Source: Daphnia pulex (lineage: Eukaryota > Arthropoda > Branchiopoda > Diplostraca > Daphniidae). From it: a DNA stretch of 64,000 nt. Made by a program: the position numbers and the translations under genes. Location of the stretch: assembly GCF_021134715.1 (NCBI RefSeq), contig NC_060025.1, positions 1,240,001 through 1,304,000 of the forward strand, in the 5' to 3' direction. How positions within the stretch are numbered: position 1 is the first letter of the stretch; every line of letters starts with the position of its first letter. The notes beneath the pieces are model-generated. The model was not told the DNA's origin. It saw nothing but the letters and a program-made list of their open reading frames with translations, and ran no database searches. Shown here piece by piece: positions 9,967-20,495 of this stretch.

Positions 9967-11366
9967 ATGTTGGGTGTCAATCCATCTGGACGCTATTTTC
10001 AACATGGTCCTGGTCCTCAACATTACAACCCTTATCCACCCATACAACATGGACGGTAATAATCATTTATCTAGCCATTAAACTTTATGTAAACACAGTC
10101 TTTGCTTATTTGGCAGTCTTCCGTCTCTACCTTACCATCCTACTGCCCCATTCCACAATCAAAGCAGTGTTCATCCCACATTTGATGAAAGAGCTCACTC
10201 TACAAAACCTCGTGCTGGAGGATTTAATTTTCCCCATCCTGAATCGTCATTTGCTGAGTTACAAACCTTCTGTAACAGAACTAGACAAGCAACAGCATCA
10301 CTTTCACGTCCACCAGTTCATCAGTCTCAGTGAGTGTCTTTTAACTGCATCTTCACCAATAACATAGACACTTCTAATATTCATGATTTATAGGCCCCGG
10401 AAAATAACAACTTTCCCAAAACCCCATTCTTATGGCCATTGTTATTATGATGAAGAAGAAGCTGATTGGTTTGATTTTGGTGATGAAATTCAAATTCTTG
10501 AAGGGGACTCCCAGATCACGGAACCAAGGTTTGAAATGTTTCCTGTGCCCGAAGAACCTGTAGTGCCATTCGAACAATTGACGGTCGCCTTGATGGATGA
10601 TTACGAATTCTATTGCGATGATAAAGATTTTATCCAGGTCTACACAGACGGATCGTACATTAACGGTCGTTTTAAGCTGATCGATTCTGTTTCTGCAATT
10701 GGAGTCTGGTTTGGACCAAATCATAAATTGTGGGTTTAGTTTTGTTTAAATTAGTTGCAAGAAAATCTTGTGAACTTTTATTATATTATCTTGCAGAAAT
10801 GTCAGCCAGCCCACTCGACTCGGTGGTTACAACAGTGATGGGGCAGAGTTAGAAGCCATCATTGAAGCAATAAAAATTGTCTGCTCCTGTGGTATCGTAT
10901 TTTTACGCATTTAAGTGAATAGTGATGCTAGATTTTTTGTGCTTTTCAGGTGTTGACAAGGTTCAAATTAACACAGACAGTAAAAATTCTGTTAGATTTG
11001 TGACATATTTTATCAGTAAATGGGAAGCTAATGGATGGCGGAATATTAAAGGACTTCCTGTTCGAAACCAAAATCTAATTCGCCAACTGTACCATTACAC
11101 ACAATTGGTTACAATTAAATGGGTATACAAATAGCTCGTATTGACTTTCTGGTGCATCGCATTTTTAATAAATTTTTATTTGCTAGAATTATGTGCCATC
11201 GTGTGGAGGAGTGCACGGGAACGTCGAAGCGGACCGTCTGGCACGGATTGCATCTGCCGCTTGTGCAGGAAAAGGAAAAAGACAAAATTTATCAATGAAG
11301 CGAACATCAGAAGATCCGCCCAGTCGAATTAATAACCGAAAGCTGCGGAGATATTGCCCGTATTAA
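9967..11366 (+). CDS. RNase HI-fold protein with full catalytic set (copy 1)
   Basis: Six exons (9967-10055, 10117-10329, 10394-10729, 10797-10891, 10950-11122, 11187-11366) give about 361 aa. The N-terminal 100 residues are Pro/His-rich, with the conserved patch FPHPESSFAELQTFCNR, followed by an acidic DEEEADWFD motif. The C-terminal half is an RNase HI fold: VYTDGSY (first Asp), GAELEAIIEAI (Glu), QINTDSKNSV (Asp) and GVHGNVEADRLA (His loop and last Asp), ending in a basic tail. These match the metal-binding D-E-D-D set of RNase H1, so cleavage of RNA in RNA:DNA hybrids is plausible. The usual RNase H1 hybrid-binding domain is not seen, and the long N-terminal extension is unlike RNASEH1. 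It is tandem with a related gene at 12069. Confidence 0.86.
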
Positions 11367-12068
11367 ACAAATTTTTGTTTCGCTCAACGCTTGGGTAAAT
11401 CTTCACTTCGAGCTTCACCCAGCTTGGTTATAATCTCAAGAGTAGACGACTTGTTTTCTTTCTGATTTTATTTTACCAGTCTCTGGACTGCTTGCAAATT
11501 TCACTTCGCGATTGTTGTCTTTAGTTTTATTAACAAGCAGTCAAACACTCTTTTGTTTATGTATTAAATTTATACTTTAGTAGACTGTGTGTTCTAGTTC
11601 ACATGCAGTTTTCTTTTGCCTCTCCGTTAAAAGATATGTATGAATGTATGACATCCTTTTTACTTCAGATATGTATGGGCCTTATTACAAATTTGAAATC
11701 CTGCGTCTGGTTTGTGAAATCGATTCACGAGATCAAACTATAAACAAAGCTGGATAATCGGATTAAACTATCGATTTTTAAATGGCCGCCACCACTATTT
11801 TGCCGCTAGGGGTCTCGATAGAATTCACAATCAGACGAATCAGTATTGTTCTCGAAGCCTCGATAGAACAGTCGGTAGTTTAATGTTTATCATTGTGTGC
11901 TCACTGTTCGTGAAAGATTAAACTTAAATTCATTATTTTCTGAGAAAAGTATTCGTAGAACTAAGTTATTTTTTATAACAATCAAGGTAATTGGTATTGT
12001 GAGTCAGAGCCTAATACCTAATCGATAATCTGAAAATTTCTTTGTGAACACGTGGAAACGTTTATAGG
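11367..12068. other. Intergenic between the RNase H-like pair
   Basis: The stretch holds the 3' flank of copy 1 and the promoter and 5' UTR of copy 2. TATCGATT at about 11769 and two further CTCGATAGAA motifs near 11815 and 11860 resemble the DRE/DREF site of arthropod housekeeping promoters. A 5' UTR intron probably ends at 12068. Confidence 0.5.
11769..11776. promoter_or_regulatory. DRE-like site (TATCGATT)
   Basis: It is a near match to the DREF target TATCGATA, 300 bases upstream of the copy 2 start. It is followed by GCCGCCACC-rich sequence typical of non-TATA promoters. Role inferred. Confidence 0.4.
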
Positions 12069-13753
12069 ATGTCGCACAGAGCATATACGCCATGTTCTCC
12101 TTCGATGGCTCACTATCCATATTCTCCATCTTCTAATTATGGGTAAACTTTGTAAACGTTTTTGTTAAAAAGATAGTTGTAATGCGTGAATCTACTTCAG
12201 TTTTCCAGTGGACTATTATAGTGATTCAAATGCTCCCAACTATCCTCATCCTGATGCCTCATTTGCTGATCTGCAAGCATTCTGCAACAGGAGTAGGAAT
12301 TCTACAGCAGGAAGTGCATATGCTCCATCTCTTCCGTAAGTATTTTTAGTTATGTGTTGTTATTGTTTTGTTCAGCAAATTTGAAATCTAGGTTTGAAAA
12401 TTCAGAGGCAGTAAGCATGAATTAGTAAATCTTTTGAGGTTCTGCCGTGTTCTGTTACTCAATATATTTCATTTTGAAGATCCACAGATTAATTTGGTGT
12501 AGAGCTTCACTGAATATTGATAATAACATTTCGTCTCTATATTTTTAAAGGGACTCTGATGTACAATCTCAGTACTTTGTAGCTGATTTGGTAACAACCA
12601 ATGATGCTTGCTTTCCCAGGAGCAGAAACTCCATGGCAGGAAGTCTTGCCAACTCCCTTCCGTAAGTGTCAGTAAAAAGTTTGTTGTAGACTTCTTGGTT
12701 TTGATTCCATGAACTTAGCCTATTTATCATATTTGGTCCTTTTTTTGTATAATTTTTGATCACTGTTAATTCATTTGATTAGGGATTTTGACACATCACA
12801 ATATGAAACCAATGATGACGGCGTTGATTACGGCTACGTACCTGTGGGCAACGAAAATGGCGGTGAAGATGAGGACGATGATGATGGAGCGGATTGGTTT
12901 GACATGGAAGCTCTGACTGGTTTAAGCATCGATGAATTAGACGAGAATGGTTTGGGCGATCCTTCATGGAGGTTTGAATTCCCTCTACCTATGCTTCCCG
13001 TCGTGCCTGTGTTGGAATTGAAGACGGAAATATTTGATGGCCAAACTTTTTACGTTGATGATGAAGGATATGTACAAGCATATACCCAAGGAGAGTGTCG
13101 AGTTCCTTTCACTGGAAAAGCATCCATCGGAGTTTGGTTTGGACCAAACCACCAAGCGTAAGATATATCTTGTAAAATTTTGTTATAATTTTAATTTCTG
13201 AAATTAAAACTTCAGGAATGTAAGCGAACGTCTTCATCGCGGTCGGCGAACTCAAGAAGCAGCTCGTTTTGCTGCAGTAATTGAAGCCATTAGAGTAGCT
13301 GGAGCCCACGGGATTAAAAAATTGCAGATCAATACGGATTATGAAAATATAATCCGTTTCATGATTTACTTCATCTTGAAGTGGGAGCAGAATGACTGGA
13401 TGACATTGAGAGGACATCATGTCAAGAACAAAGTGCTGATTCTGGAATTAGACTACTTTTCACGACTTCTTGATATTAAATGGGTAAGGATTCCGGCGTA
13501 TTAGAAATGTATTTTCCTTTGTGTTCTTAAACGTTTTTCGTGTTACCAGAATTATGTCCCCTACTACGAGGGTGCCGAAGGCAATTTGGAAGCAGCTCAT
13601 CTTGCACTGGAGGCTCATGATCTGCAATTACCACAAGTGAGAAAAACTGCAGAAGAGATGGAGATGGACGTTGTTCAGGATGAGCAACCTAAAGGATCAA
13701 CTTCAAACGAAGAGGTTACGAAAAAGCGACGGTTTGTTCCTATTGTGTATTAA
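12069..13753 (+). CDS. RNase HI-fold pseudoenzyme (copy 2, catalytic residues lost)
   Basis: Six exons (12069-12142, 12201-12335, 12551-12661, 12783-13157, 13216-13483, 13550-13753) give about 388 aa. It mirrors the gene at 9967: YPHPDASFADLQAFCNR, an acidic run ending GADWFD, then the RNase HI fold. The key positions differ. TDGSY has become TQGEC, the helix Glu position reads Arg (EAARFAAVIEAI), and GNVEADRLA has become GNLEAAHLA; only the QINTD Asp remains. The hydrophobic core and the shared motif IGVWFGPNH are kept, and the frame is open throughout, so this is a maintained protein rather than a dead gene. It probably lost nuclease activity and may bind nucleic acid or a partner. Exon 3 repeats part of exon 2. 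The tail is acidic, then basic (KKRRFVPIVY). Confidence 0.86.
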
Positions 13754-13806
13754 GTTCTGTGTTTCGGTTATCGTTGGATGCCCGAAATTGTTTCTTCGTT
13801 TTAGAA

Positions 13807-14153
13807 ACATTGTGTGCTCCAATGTTAACAATTATTTGCTAATTTAAATCCAGCCTAACCAATCCTGGTTAATTCGTAATCATTAAGCGTCTGGTAACAG
13901 TTTATATTAACCAAGAAATTGTTTTTGTTATTATTTTTGAAAAAATACGTGAATACCCAACAGAGGAATTGCTGTAATTAACATTGTGTGCTCCAATGTT
14001 AACAATTATTTGCTAATTTAAATCCAGCCTAACCAATCCTGGTTAATTCGTAATCATTAAGCGTCTGGTAACAGTTTATATTAACCAAGAAATTGTTTTT
14101 GTTATTATTTTTGAAAAAATACGTGAATACCCAACAGAGGAATTGCTGTAATT
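13807..14153. repeat. Tandem duplication, 174 bp x 2, identical
   Basis: 13807-13980 is repeated immediately at 13981-14153 without a mismatch that I can find until the last base. It lies in the 3' flank of the RNase H-like copy 2. It is either a very recent duplication or an assembly artefact. Confidence 0.95.
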
Positions 14154-15828
14154 TTCATTACCTTATCAGGTAAAAAAGGAAAATACATTTTCAGTTGTGA
14201 TTAAATTTTATTTTTGGGATTTCTTTTTGAAGATTTCTTTCTGTTATTATTTATTTAGTGTTTCTATAGGGATATAGTCCTAAAAGTTCCGCCTTCTTGT
14301 TTCTGGCCGTCTTATTAGTAAAACACCAACAGAATATTATTGACGTTTACTACGCCTACCTCAAAAATCTCTATTAAAGGTAGATATTGTAAAATTGTAA
14401 CAAAATGGGCAGAAACTTCACGTAGAGTTACACTAAGTTTCACGGAACTTTTTTTTTCATTCTGCCGAAGGATCAGATAATAGCTGAATGCTATATTACG
14501 ATTGTCCTTTGACAGCAATTGGGAACATTGACAGAAGCGCAATGTAATTTTCCTGTGTGCAATTTTCAAACACGATTGACAAATCATGTCTTCATGTCAG
14601 CTTTCGACGTAAACTTTTTCGAGTGCCAAATGGGATAAGAATTAAGAACACGTCAGGGCCGTAAACAATTCAGACTATGACATTTTATTTAGCAAAACTA
14701 TTGTGCCTTTTTGGATTTTAGATTTTGCAATTCGTGACTACATCAGTACATTGAGAGACATTTTTATTATTTACGTTTAAATATTTGAATCTCTGCGTTG
14801 CCACTTGCCAAAAGCCCGGAAGTGATACATAGCACGCCTCTGGTGGTCAATGTTGATACACTTGATGCGCCACAGCGGTGACAGACTGACAGTGCCATCG
14901 GGTTGTTTTCCCTTTTACTTACTGTTCCACTATTGCCTTCTCCATTATTTTAAAAGAAAATAAGTTTTTTTTTTTCGGTCAAGTACTCAAGTTAATGTTT
15001 CAAGTATAACAGATAACAGACAGATAGGCAACAAACTCAACACAACATTGGCTGTGTTGTGTGCTGAAAGTAATGCACCACATTTTTAGTTACTTCCCTG
15101 GATTTTTGAAGACATCTTGTCTACAATTTAAGGTGTGATTTACTTTAGTTAACCCAGTAAGCTATAAAATGAAAAAAAACTATGAATTTAGCATCAAACA
15201 GTTGGAGCATCACTGGCATGTTTCTCTGTATTTCAGATCAAATTCTCTACTTATTTATGTGTTTGTCACCGTGAAATTTCTTTTAAATCAAAGACCTGCC
15301 CAAATCCATTTCAAGTGTAACTTATCACATCATACCATAGACTATACAAACTTCAATAGCTCACTAGGAAGATTAATCAATAACTTTGCTCACACCTGGT
15401 AATTCTAAATTGTAGTTCAAAAGTTGATGATGCAGTCACTCATCATCTAATGGTAAATTTACTGATTTATTCATGGTTGTAATTGTCTTTCTCTTTCAGT
15501 ACTTTGTGTAGTATCCATTAAAATCATTAATATAGTAACTATATATTTTTTACTTTATCAATGTCATCTTAAAATTTTTATCATTATTTACTAGGGTCTG
15601 TAAAGCCAAATCACTGACAGACTGCAATCCCACTTTCACACCATCTATAAGAAACATCATCCAACTCGTCCAGAATTTAACCTGTCAACAGTATTGTTAA
15701 ACTGGTAAAATCAAATAAATATTAACCATATAATATAGTAATAAGTAATAACATGTGTGGCAGTTTTCTATTTGGTTTCAAATTGTAATAACCATTTATT
15801 TTTCTATTTATTATAATCTAGAAGAAAA
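14154..15828. other. Intergenic and probable 5' UTR of the BTB gene
   Basis: No coding frame I trust is present; those at 14315-14587 and 15169-15402 lack motifs. Sequence near 14900-15130 (a CTCTGGTGG-type promoter region) followed by AT-rich intron-like sequence up to an acceptor (AATCTAG) at about 15822 suggests one or more non-coding first exons of the gene at 15829. Confidence 0.4.
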
Positions 15829-16893
15829 ATGTGTAACGCCAGTTCCAATGTTCAGGTAGAAGAATTACGAATTGGATTGTTTCGTGTGCACTGGGATTTA
15901 GAAAAGAATATGCGAATAAAGAAATGCGGTTTCTTCAAAAATAAGCTTCATTTGCATGGATCCCAGTCTGGCCGAATTTACAACATCTTCTATATATTTG
16001 AATCACAAGATTTTGATGCACTCTACCCTTACAACTTCGGTATTCGACTCGAAGAGATATCGTGCATTTGTGATTCCAGCGTTGCTGAAACTAATGAATC
16101 TGCTGCGAAATATCAGCAAAAGGCAGAACGCCAAAAGTTTAACGATACTTCATTTCTCCCCACAGAGACTGAAAGAAAAAACGTACCTCCAGTTCGTGTG
16201 TGGTTTGAATTTGAAGAGGCTAATACCACCACTGACTTAGAATTGGAGTACGACAAGGATGATAATCACTGGAAAGTTTATTTTTTCGGTCAAAGACAAC
16301 CGTTTGGTATTACATTGTTTATGGATTTTGGGACCAAGGAAATGGACGAGAAAATAATCATTAACGGACTAGAGGGAATGTTTGTCACCCAAACTCTTTG
16401 TGACGTCCATTTCCAGTTTAAAGACGGACAATCTGTTGGTGCCCACATCGTAATCCTTTCGGCCGGAAGTCCCGTTTTTTCAGCCATGTTCCAGTCAGGG
16501 CTTTTAGAATCAAAATCCCGAATAGTGGACATCGACGACATTGAATTTGATGTGTTCCGGCAACTGCTCATCTATTTGTATACAGGAATGGCTCCCAAAG
16601 TGACAGAGGAATCCATCACTCAGTTGCTCTTCGTGGCGTCTGATAAATACGGCGTGGAAGCTCTCAAGAATAAATGTGTTAATGTGTTGAAAACTCAACT
16701 GAAAATCAGCAACGCGATCTCAATTTTGGTTTGGGCTCACTTCCATTCCATTCCAAAGCTCTTAAAAAAAGCTATGAAATTTGTGTTGATAAATTGCAGT
16801 AAGCTCTCCCGTCAGCCCGAATGGATGGAGTTGATGAAGAACTATCCGGAACTATGTCTCGACATCACCCAACGCATCAGCGATCTTACATGA
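15829..16893 (+). CDS. BTB/POZ domain protein (SPOP-like C-terminal half)
   Basis: A single coding exon of 354 aa directly follows an acceptor site. A BTB domain lies at about residues 183-290: LCDVHFQF, then AHIVILSAGSPVFSAMF, then the IYLYTGMAP helix. A BACK-like helical region follows, with the usual DKYGVEALKNKC segment. BTB domains dimerise and bind Cullin-3, so a substrate-adaptor role in ubiquitination is plausible. The N-terminal 170 residues occupy the place of a MATH domain but do not show clear MATH motifs, so the target-binding region is diverged or different. Arthropods have expanded families of such proteins. Specific substrate unknown. Confidence 0.88.
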   Translation: MCNASSNVQVEELRIGLFRVHWDLEKNMRIKKCGFFKNKLHLHGSQSGRIYNIFYIFESQDFDALYPYNFGIRLEEISCICDSSVAETNESAAKYQQKAERQKFNDTSFLPTETERKNVPPVRVWFEFEEANTTTDLELEYDKDDNHWKVYFFGQRQPFGITLFMDFGTKEMDEKIIINGLEGMFVTQTLCDVHFQFKDGQSVGAHIVILSAGSPVFSAMFQSGLLESKSRIVDIDDIEFDVFRQLLIYLYTGMAPKVTEESITQLLFVASDKYGVEALKNKCVNVLKTQLKISNAISILVWAHFHSIPKLLKKAMKFVLINCSKLSRQPEWMELMKNYPELCLDITQRISDLT

Positions 16894-18279
16894 ACTGTTA
16901 TTTTTGTTTTTTATTTTCGTATTATTTTTCCACTACCATTAGAAGTGTCATTCCAATGATAAATATGAACTCTTAAATTTGGCTTTCCTAGATTCTGAAT
17001 AATTTGTTTCGCCCATAATATTGTTTGATGATAATCACATGATTCACATCCATGGTATTCAGTCCGAAAGTTGTTGGATATAACTAGGTGAATAGAAAGA
17101 AAGTCGATTTGTTTGGTGATAGTATTTTGGTGACTTTACGATTCCATTTTGGAACTCCCTAAATCTGCATTAAACTATTGCTTATAAACAGAAGATACGT
17201 CACCATGAAACCCAAAAAATTTATGGCCTGACAGAAGAAGAGTGTCGGAACTCAAAGGAAAATACCACAGAAGACAGAACGCGATCGGTAAACGAGATGA
17301 CTACAACTACATTCATTTCATTGTATCTTAACGACTTAACGTTAACTATAAACATTTATGAATATTATTGATAGGTTGCCTTTACAATAGTCGGTTTCTG
17401 GAAATTATTGTTTGATCATAGCCTGCCTGGTTAAGTTATTGTAAAATCTAAAATATCTTGTACATTTTTTGTTCGAATTTTAAAATGTCCGCCAGTACTT
17501 CTTCATAACCACCTAGTGTTGGAATTATGTACTTGTTTATCTTGTCAAGTTCTAATCCGTTGTCTGCTTTGTTCCTCGTGTTCTGCTGTGCTGTCCACGC
17601 ACGTGGTTTTCCTTCACGAATAAAGATTCTGGCTTTAAAATTTCTTCAATTCTAAAGTTATATTTTCCTTTACATTTACCGATAACTTAAGAGTACCGCC
17701 GGCTGATTTGTTATTATCTAATAGTGTCTTAGCAAATCAAATAGATTTAATGTGATAATTCTCTTTGAAATATCACATATGGAAAGTCCAATTTCGTCTC
17801 TTTAAATCATATTATCTTAATAATGAAATCCATGTGAAATTGAATATTATCTTGTGTTATTTCTTATTTGTGCAATTTATGTGTTGCTGGCTTTTGCTGC
17901 TATAAAGCAAATTTTTTGTATGAGGAATTTTAGTTAACACTGACCAGAACGCTGACCCATTCATACTGTTGTTTTCGAGACCAAGTCTAATATTCTGGCA
18001 AAAATGATAAATAATAGCATGCAACCCTTTAAAAGTTTAAACATTAGATTTTACATTTGTGTGTTATAGTTCACTAGCCTAATAAATTTTTTTATTTGTT
18101 TCACTTTTCAAGTTACTCCTAGAACTCTTCAGCCAAACTGCCAAAGGACGATGGGGAATCAACTGATAAGAACCTATGATAAGAACTGATTATTCAGAGG
18201 CAACAAATTGTGCCCATTTTCCGCGCAGATCATCCAACGTCTTGATCATCCGAAAAAGGTAAAGATAGCTTTTGTATTT
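16894..18279. other. Intergenic, no gene seen
   Basis: AT-rich sequence with an AATAAAG signal near 17620 that could end a transcript. No coding exons or element ends recognised. Confidence 0.5.
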
Positions 18280-18600
18280 TGTTTGAAATCGTCCGTTAAG
18301 CGATGGATAACATACGATCCTAATGTTCCAGATGAGTTGCTAATTCTTTTTAATTTAAAAGTATGAAGATTGTTTAGTATGTCCTGGTATAAAGGGAAGA
18401 ACTGGTATCCTCCACTAACCAACTGGTTATTTTTAGTGGAAAGTTGTGGATCCAAGAAGAAAGTTCGCTTCCCACTGTTGTGCCTGCTAGCATCTCAATA
18501 TCTCATGTCGGAAAACCACACGAAGTAGGCCTATTGCAGTTATAAAGGAGAATATTTTATCATGGTAGAGAAGTATCGCGTATCTTTTATGCTCTCTAAT
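18280..18600 (+). pseudogene. Decayed 5' partial copy of the FLYWCH-type gene at 19116
   Basis: GATGGATAACAT, GATGAGTTG, TGTCCTGGTA, CTGGTTATTTTTA, GGAAAGTTGTGGATCCAAGA and CATGTCGGAAAACCACAC recur in the same order as in the first two exons of the gene at 19116-19450. This copy lacks about ten bases after its start, carries several indels and substitutions, and stops resembling the gene after about 18600. It is a 5' fragment left by a local duplication about 0.8 kb upstream of the intact gene. No protein is expected. Confidence 0.8.
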
Positions 18601-19115
18601 TGGATTTTTAACTGTGTAGCATGCAGCAGCCTTAATTTTCTTAAAATGTATTTTTTTTACAGGATGTGTAATCTGGGATGTGTATAATTTAATGGAATCA
18701 TGATTGCCAACTGGATTTCTCGGACAGGTTGATGATTCGACAGACCTCCCCGTATTTCAATCGTATCCAATATTAGTGGAGTCCATACAAGTTATATAAA
18801 TTATGTTTGGGTTTCGCTAATATTGAAAGCGACTGATAAGACACCATCGATATTCATTGCTGATTATGTAGTTGCCCACACCTTATTTTCCGATTTCCTT
18901 TTGGGAATCGGATCAGCTCCTCCAAGGCCATATGCTTCAAACACTATTGATGATCCCCTTATCTTATTTAAACTTTCAAGGTTAAAACCTTGATCATTTT
19001 TTTGAAGTTTACAAGGAATTTTCTCAGCGTCACACCAGTTGTAGTGCAATTTTTGGATTAGTAGGACGTTCCGTGTTGATCGCTTTTGTGTGTTGTTTGA
19101 AATCGACGGTTGGCG

Positions 19116-20306
19116 ATGGACAACATGTTGACAGAATACGACCCTGATGTTCCTGATGAGTTGGTAGGTAATACATTTAAAGAAGTTCAAGAATGAAGTA
19201 AATTGATTTGAAGTTTATTCTCTTCTTTAGAAGTACGAAGACTGTTTAGAAAGTCCTGGTAAAAAGGGAGGAACTGTTTTCTTTCATAAACCAACCGGTT
19301 ATTTTTACTGGAAAGTTGTGGATCCAAGATCAAACTTCGTTTCTCACCTTTGTGCCAGCAGGCAGTTCATGTCGGAAAACCACACAAAGTATTGCAGTAA
19401 TAAAGGAAAAGATTTTGTCATGACAGAAAAGTGTTGCATATTTATCGGTTCCGGTGGCCGTCATAGTCATCCCCCGCCCAGCAGATTCAATATGGAGCTA
19501 ATGGTTTTCAAATGGGAAGCCCAACTGACGCAGATCTTAAAGGCCAAGACGGTGAACGATATCTGGATCATCAATAACATGTATCAAACATGGCCTTTTG
19601 CTCTGGTTTTCACTAAACCACGGCTGAAGAATTTGTTAAGAATATCACTCAACCATGCTCGTCGTATAGGTTTGGCAAAACCTGGAAGTAAAGATAACCA
19701 AAACAGTCAAATCTTTTACGATAAATTTGACCTGGTCAAAGTTAAGGCCATGAAATCGTTATTGCTGACATCCGTGAAATATTGGGGTCCACCTTTGCCT
19801 CGTAGGTTTATTTAATCTAAACATTTTTAAATTTTTTGCATAATTAATTTATATCAAATCGTTGAAAATGTAGTTGATAATCGGACTCGTAAGGTCAAAT
19901 GCTTCGAATGTTGCAAGGAAACCTTAAATATTACTAAACGTAAGTTATTGGTAAATTTACTGCTGCTGATTTGTTATTGAATTTTCTTTTGTTAAATTAG
20001 GTAACCACAGTAATTCCTTGGATGACGATTCACCACTAATATTAAAGGGCGGAAAAAGAAAATGTCGAATTATTGTAGATTCTGACAGTGAATCATCTTC
20101 GGTTACGCTTAGAAAAGAGAAAGGTGAGATACTTGTTAGATTTCTTACCGATCACAAGTAAGTTTTTCTCCTTTTCTGCAGTGAACAATGGTCCTAGTTC
20201 TAATGGATTACGTGATGTGCCCCGGAAGAGGCTCCAGCCAAAAGAATCCAGTTTTGTTATGGAAGAATCCCCACCACCTAAAGGCGAGTTTTGGTTCTAT
20301 GCTTAA
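19116..20306 (+). CDS. FLYWCH-type zinc-finger protein
   Basis: Exons 19116-19163, 19231-19801, 19874-19939, 20001-20123 and 20182-20306 give about 310 aa. Residues 17-90 look like a FLYWCH-type finger: GYFYWKVVD, then SHLCASRQ, then a Cys pair and the closing GRHSHPPP (His-x-His), the pattern C..C..H-x-H of the family. A 110-residue helical middle follows. A CFECC cysteine knot lies near the exon 3 start, then an acidic/serine segment and the basic VPRKRLQPK, possibly a nuclear signal. FLYWCH proteins usually bind DNA or protein partners; many relatives derive from transposase-linked fingers. The 3' end is ambiguous, because an alternative last exon exists at 20368-20495. The preceding pseudogene shows the locus has duplicated. 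Confidence 0.75.
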
Positions 20307-20367
20307 ATTTTTACATTTGTCTTTATTTAAAAACTGGTGTATTCTTCTTTATTTCTTTCACATGTAG

Positions 20368-20495
20368 TTAGGGATGGTCGATCAGCCAAGACTTCTCCAT
20401 TCCGTTCTGGCACTGGCTGCGGTAAAAGTTCTGCTATCTGTTACTTGGAAATCCCAGACTCATTTTGGGTAAAAATTGCAAGTTTAGAACAGTAG
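20368..20495 (+). other. Possible alternative last exon of the FLYWCH-type gene
   Basis: An acceptor (TTTCACATGTAG) is followed by 42 open codons in the phase expected if exon 5 ends at 20283 with a GC donor (AAAG|GCGAGT). The encoded tail starts VRDGRSAKTSPFRSG and ends TAG. Otherwise the gene stops at 20306. Confidence 0.4.
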
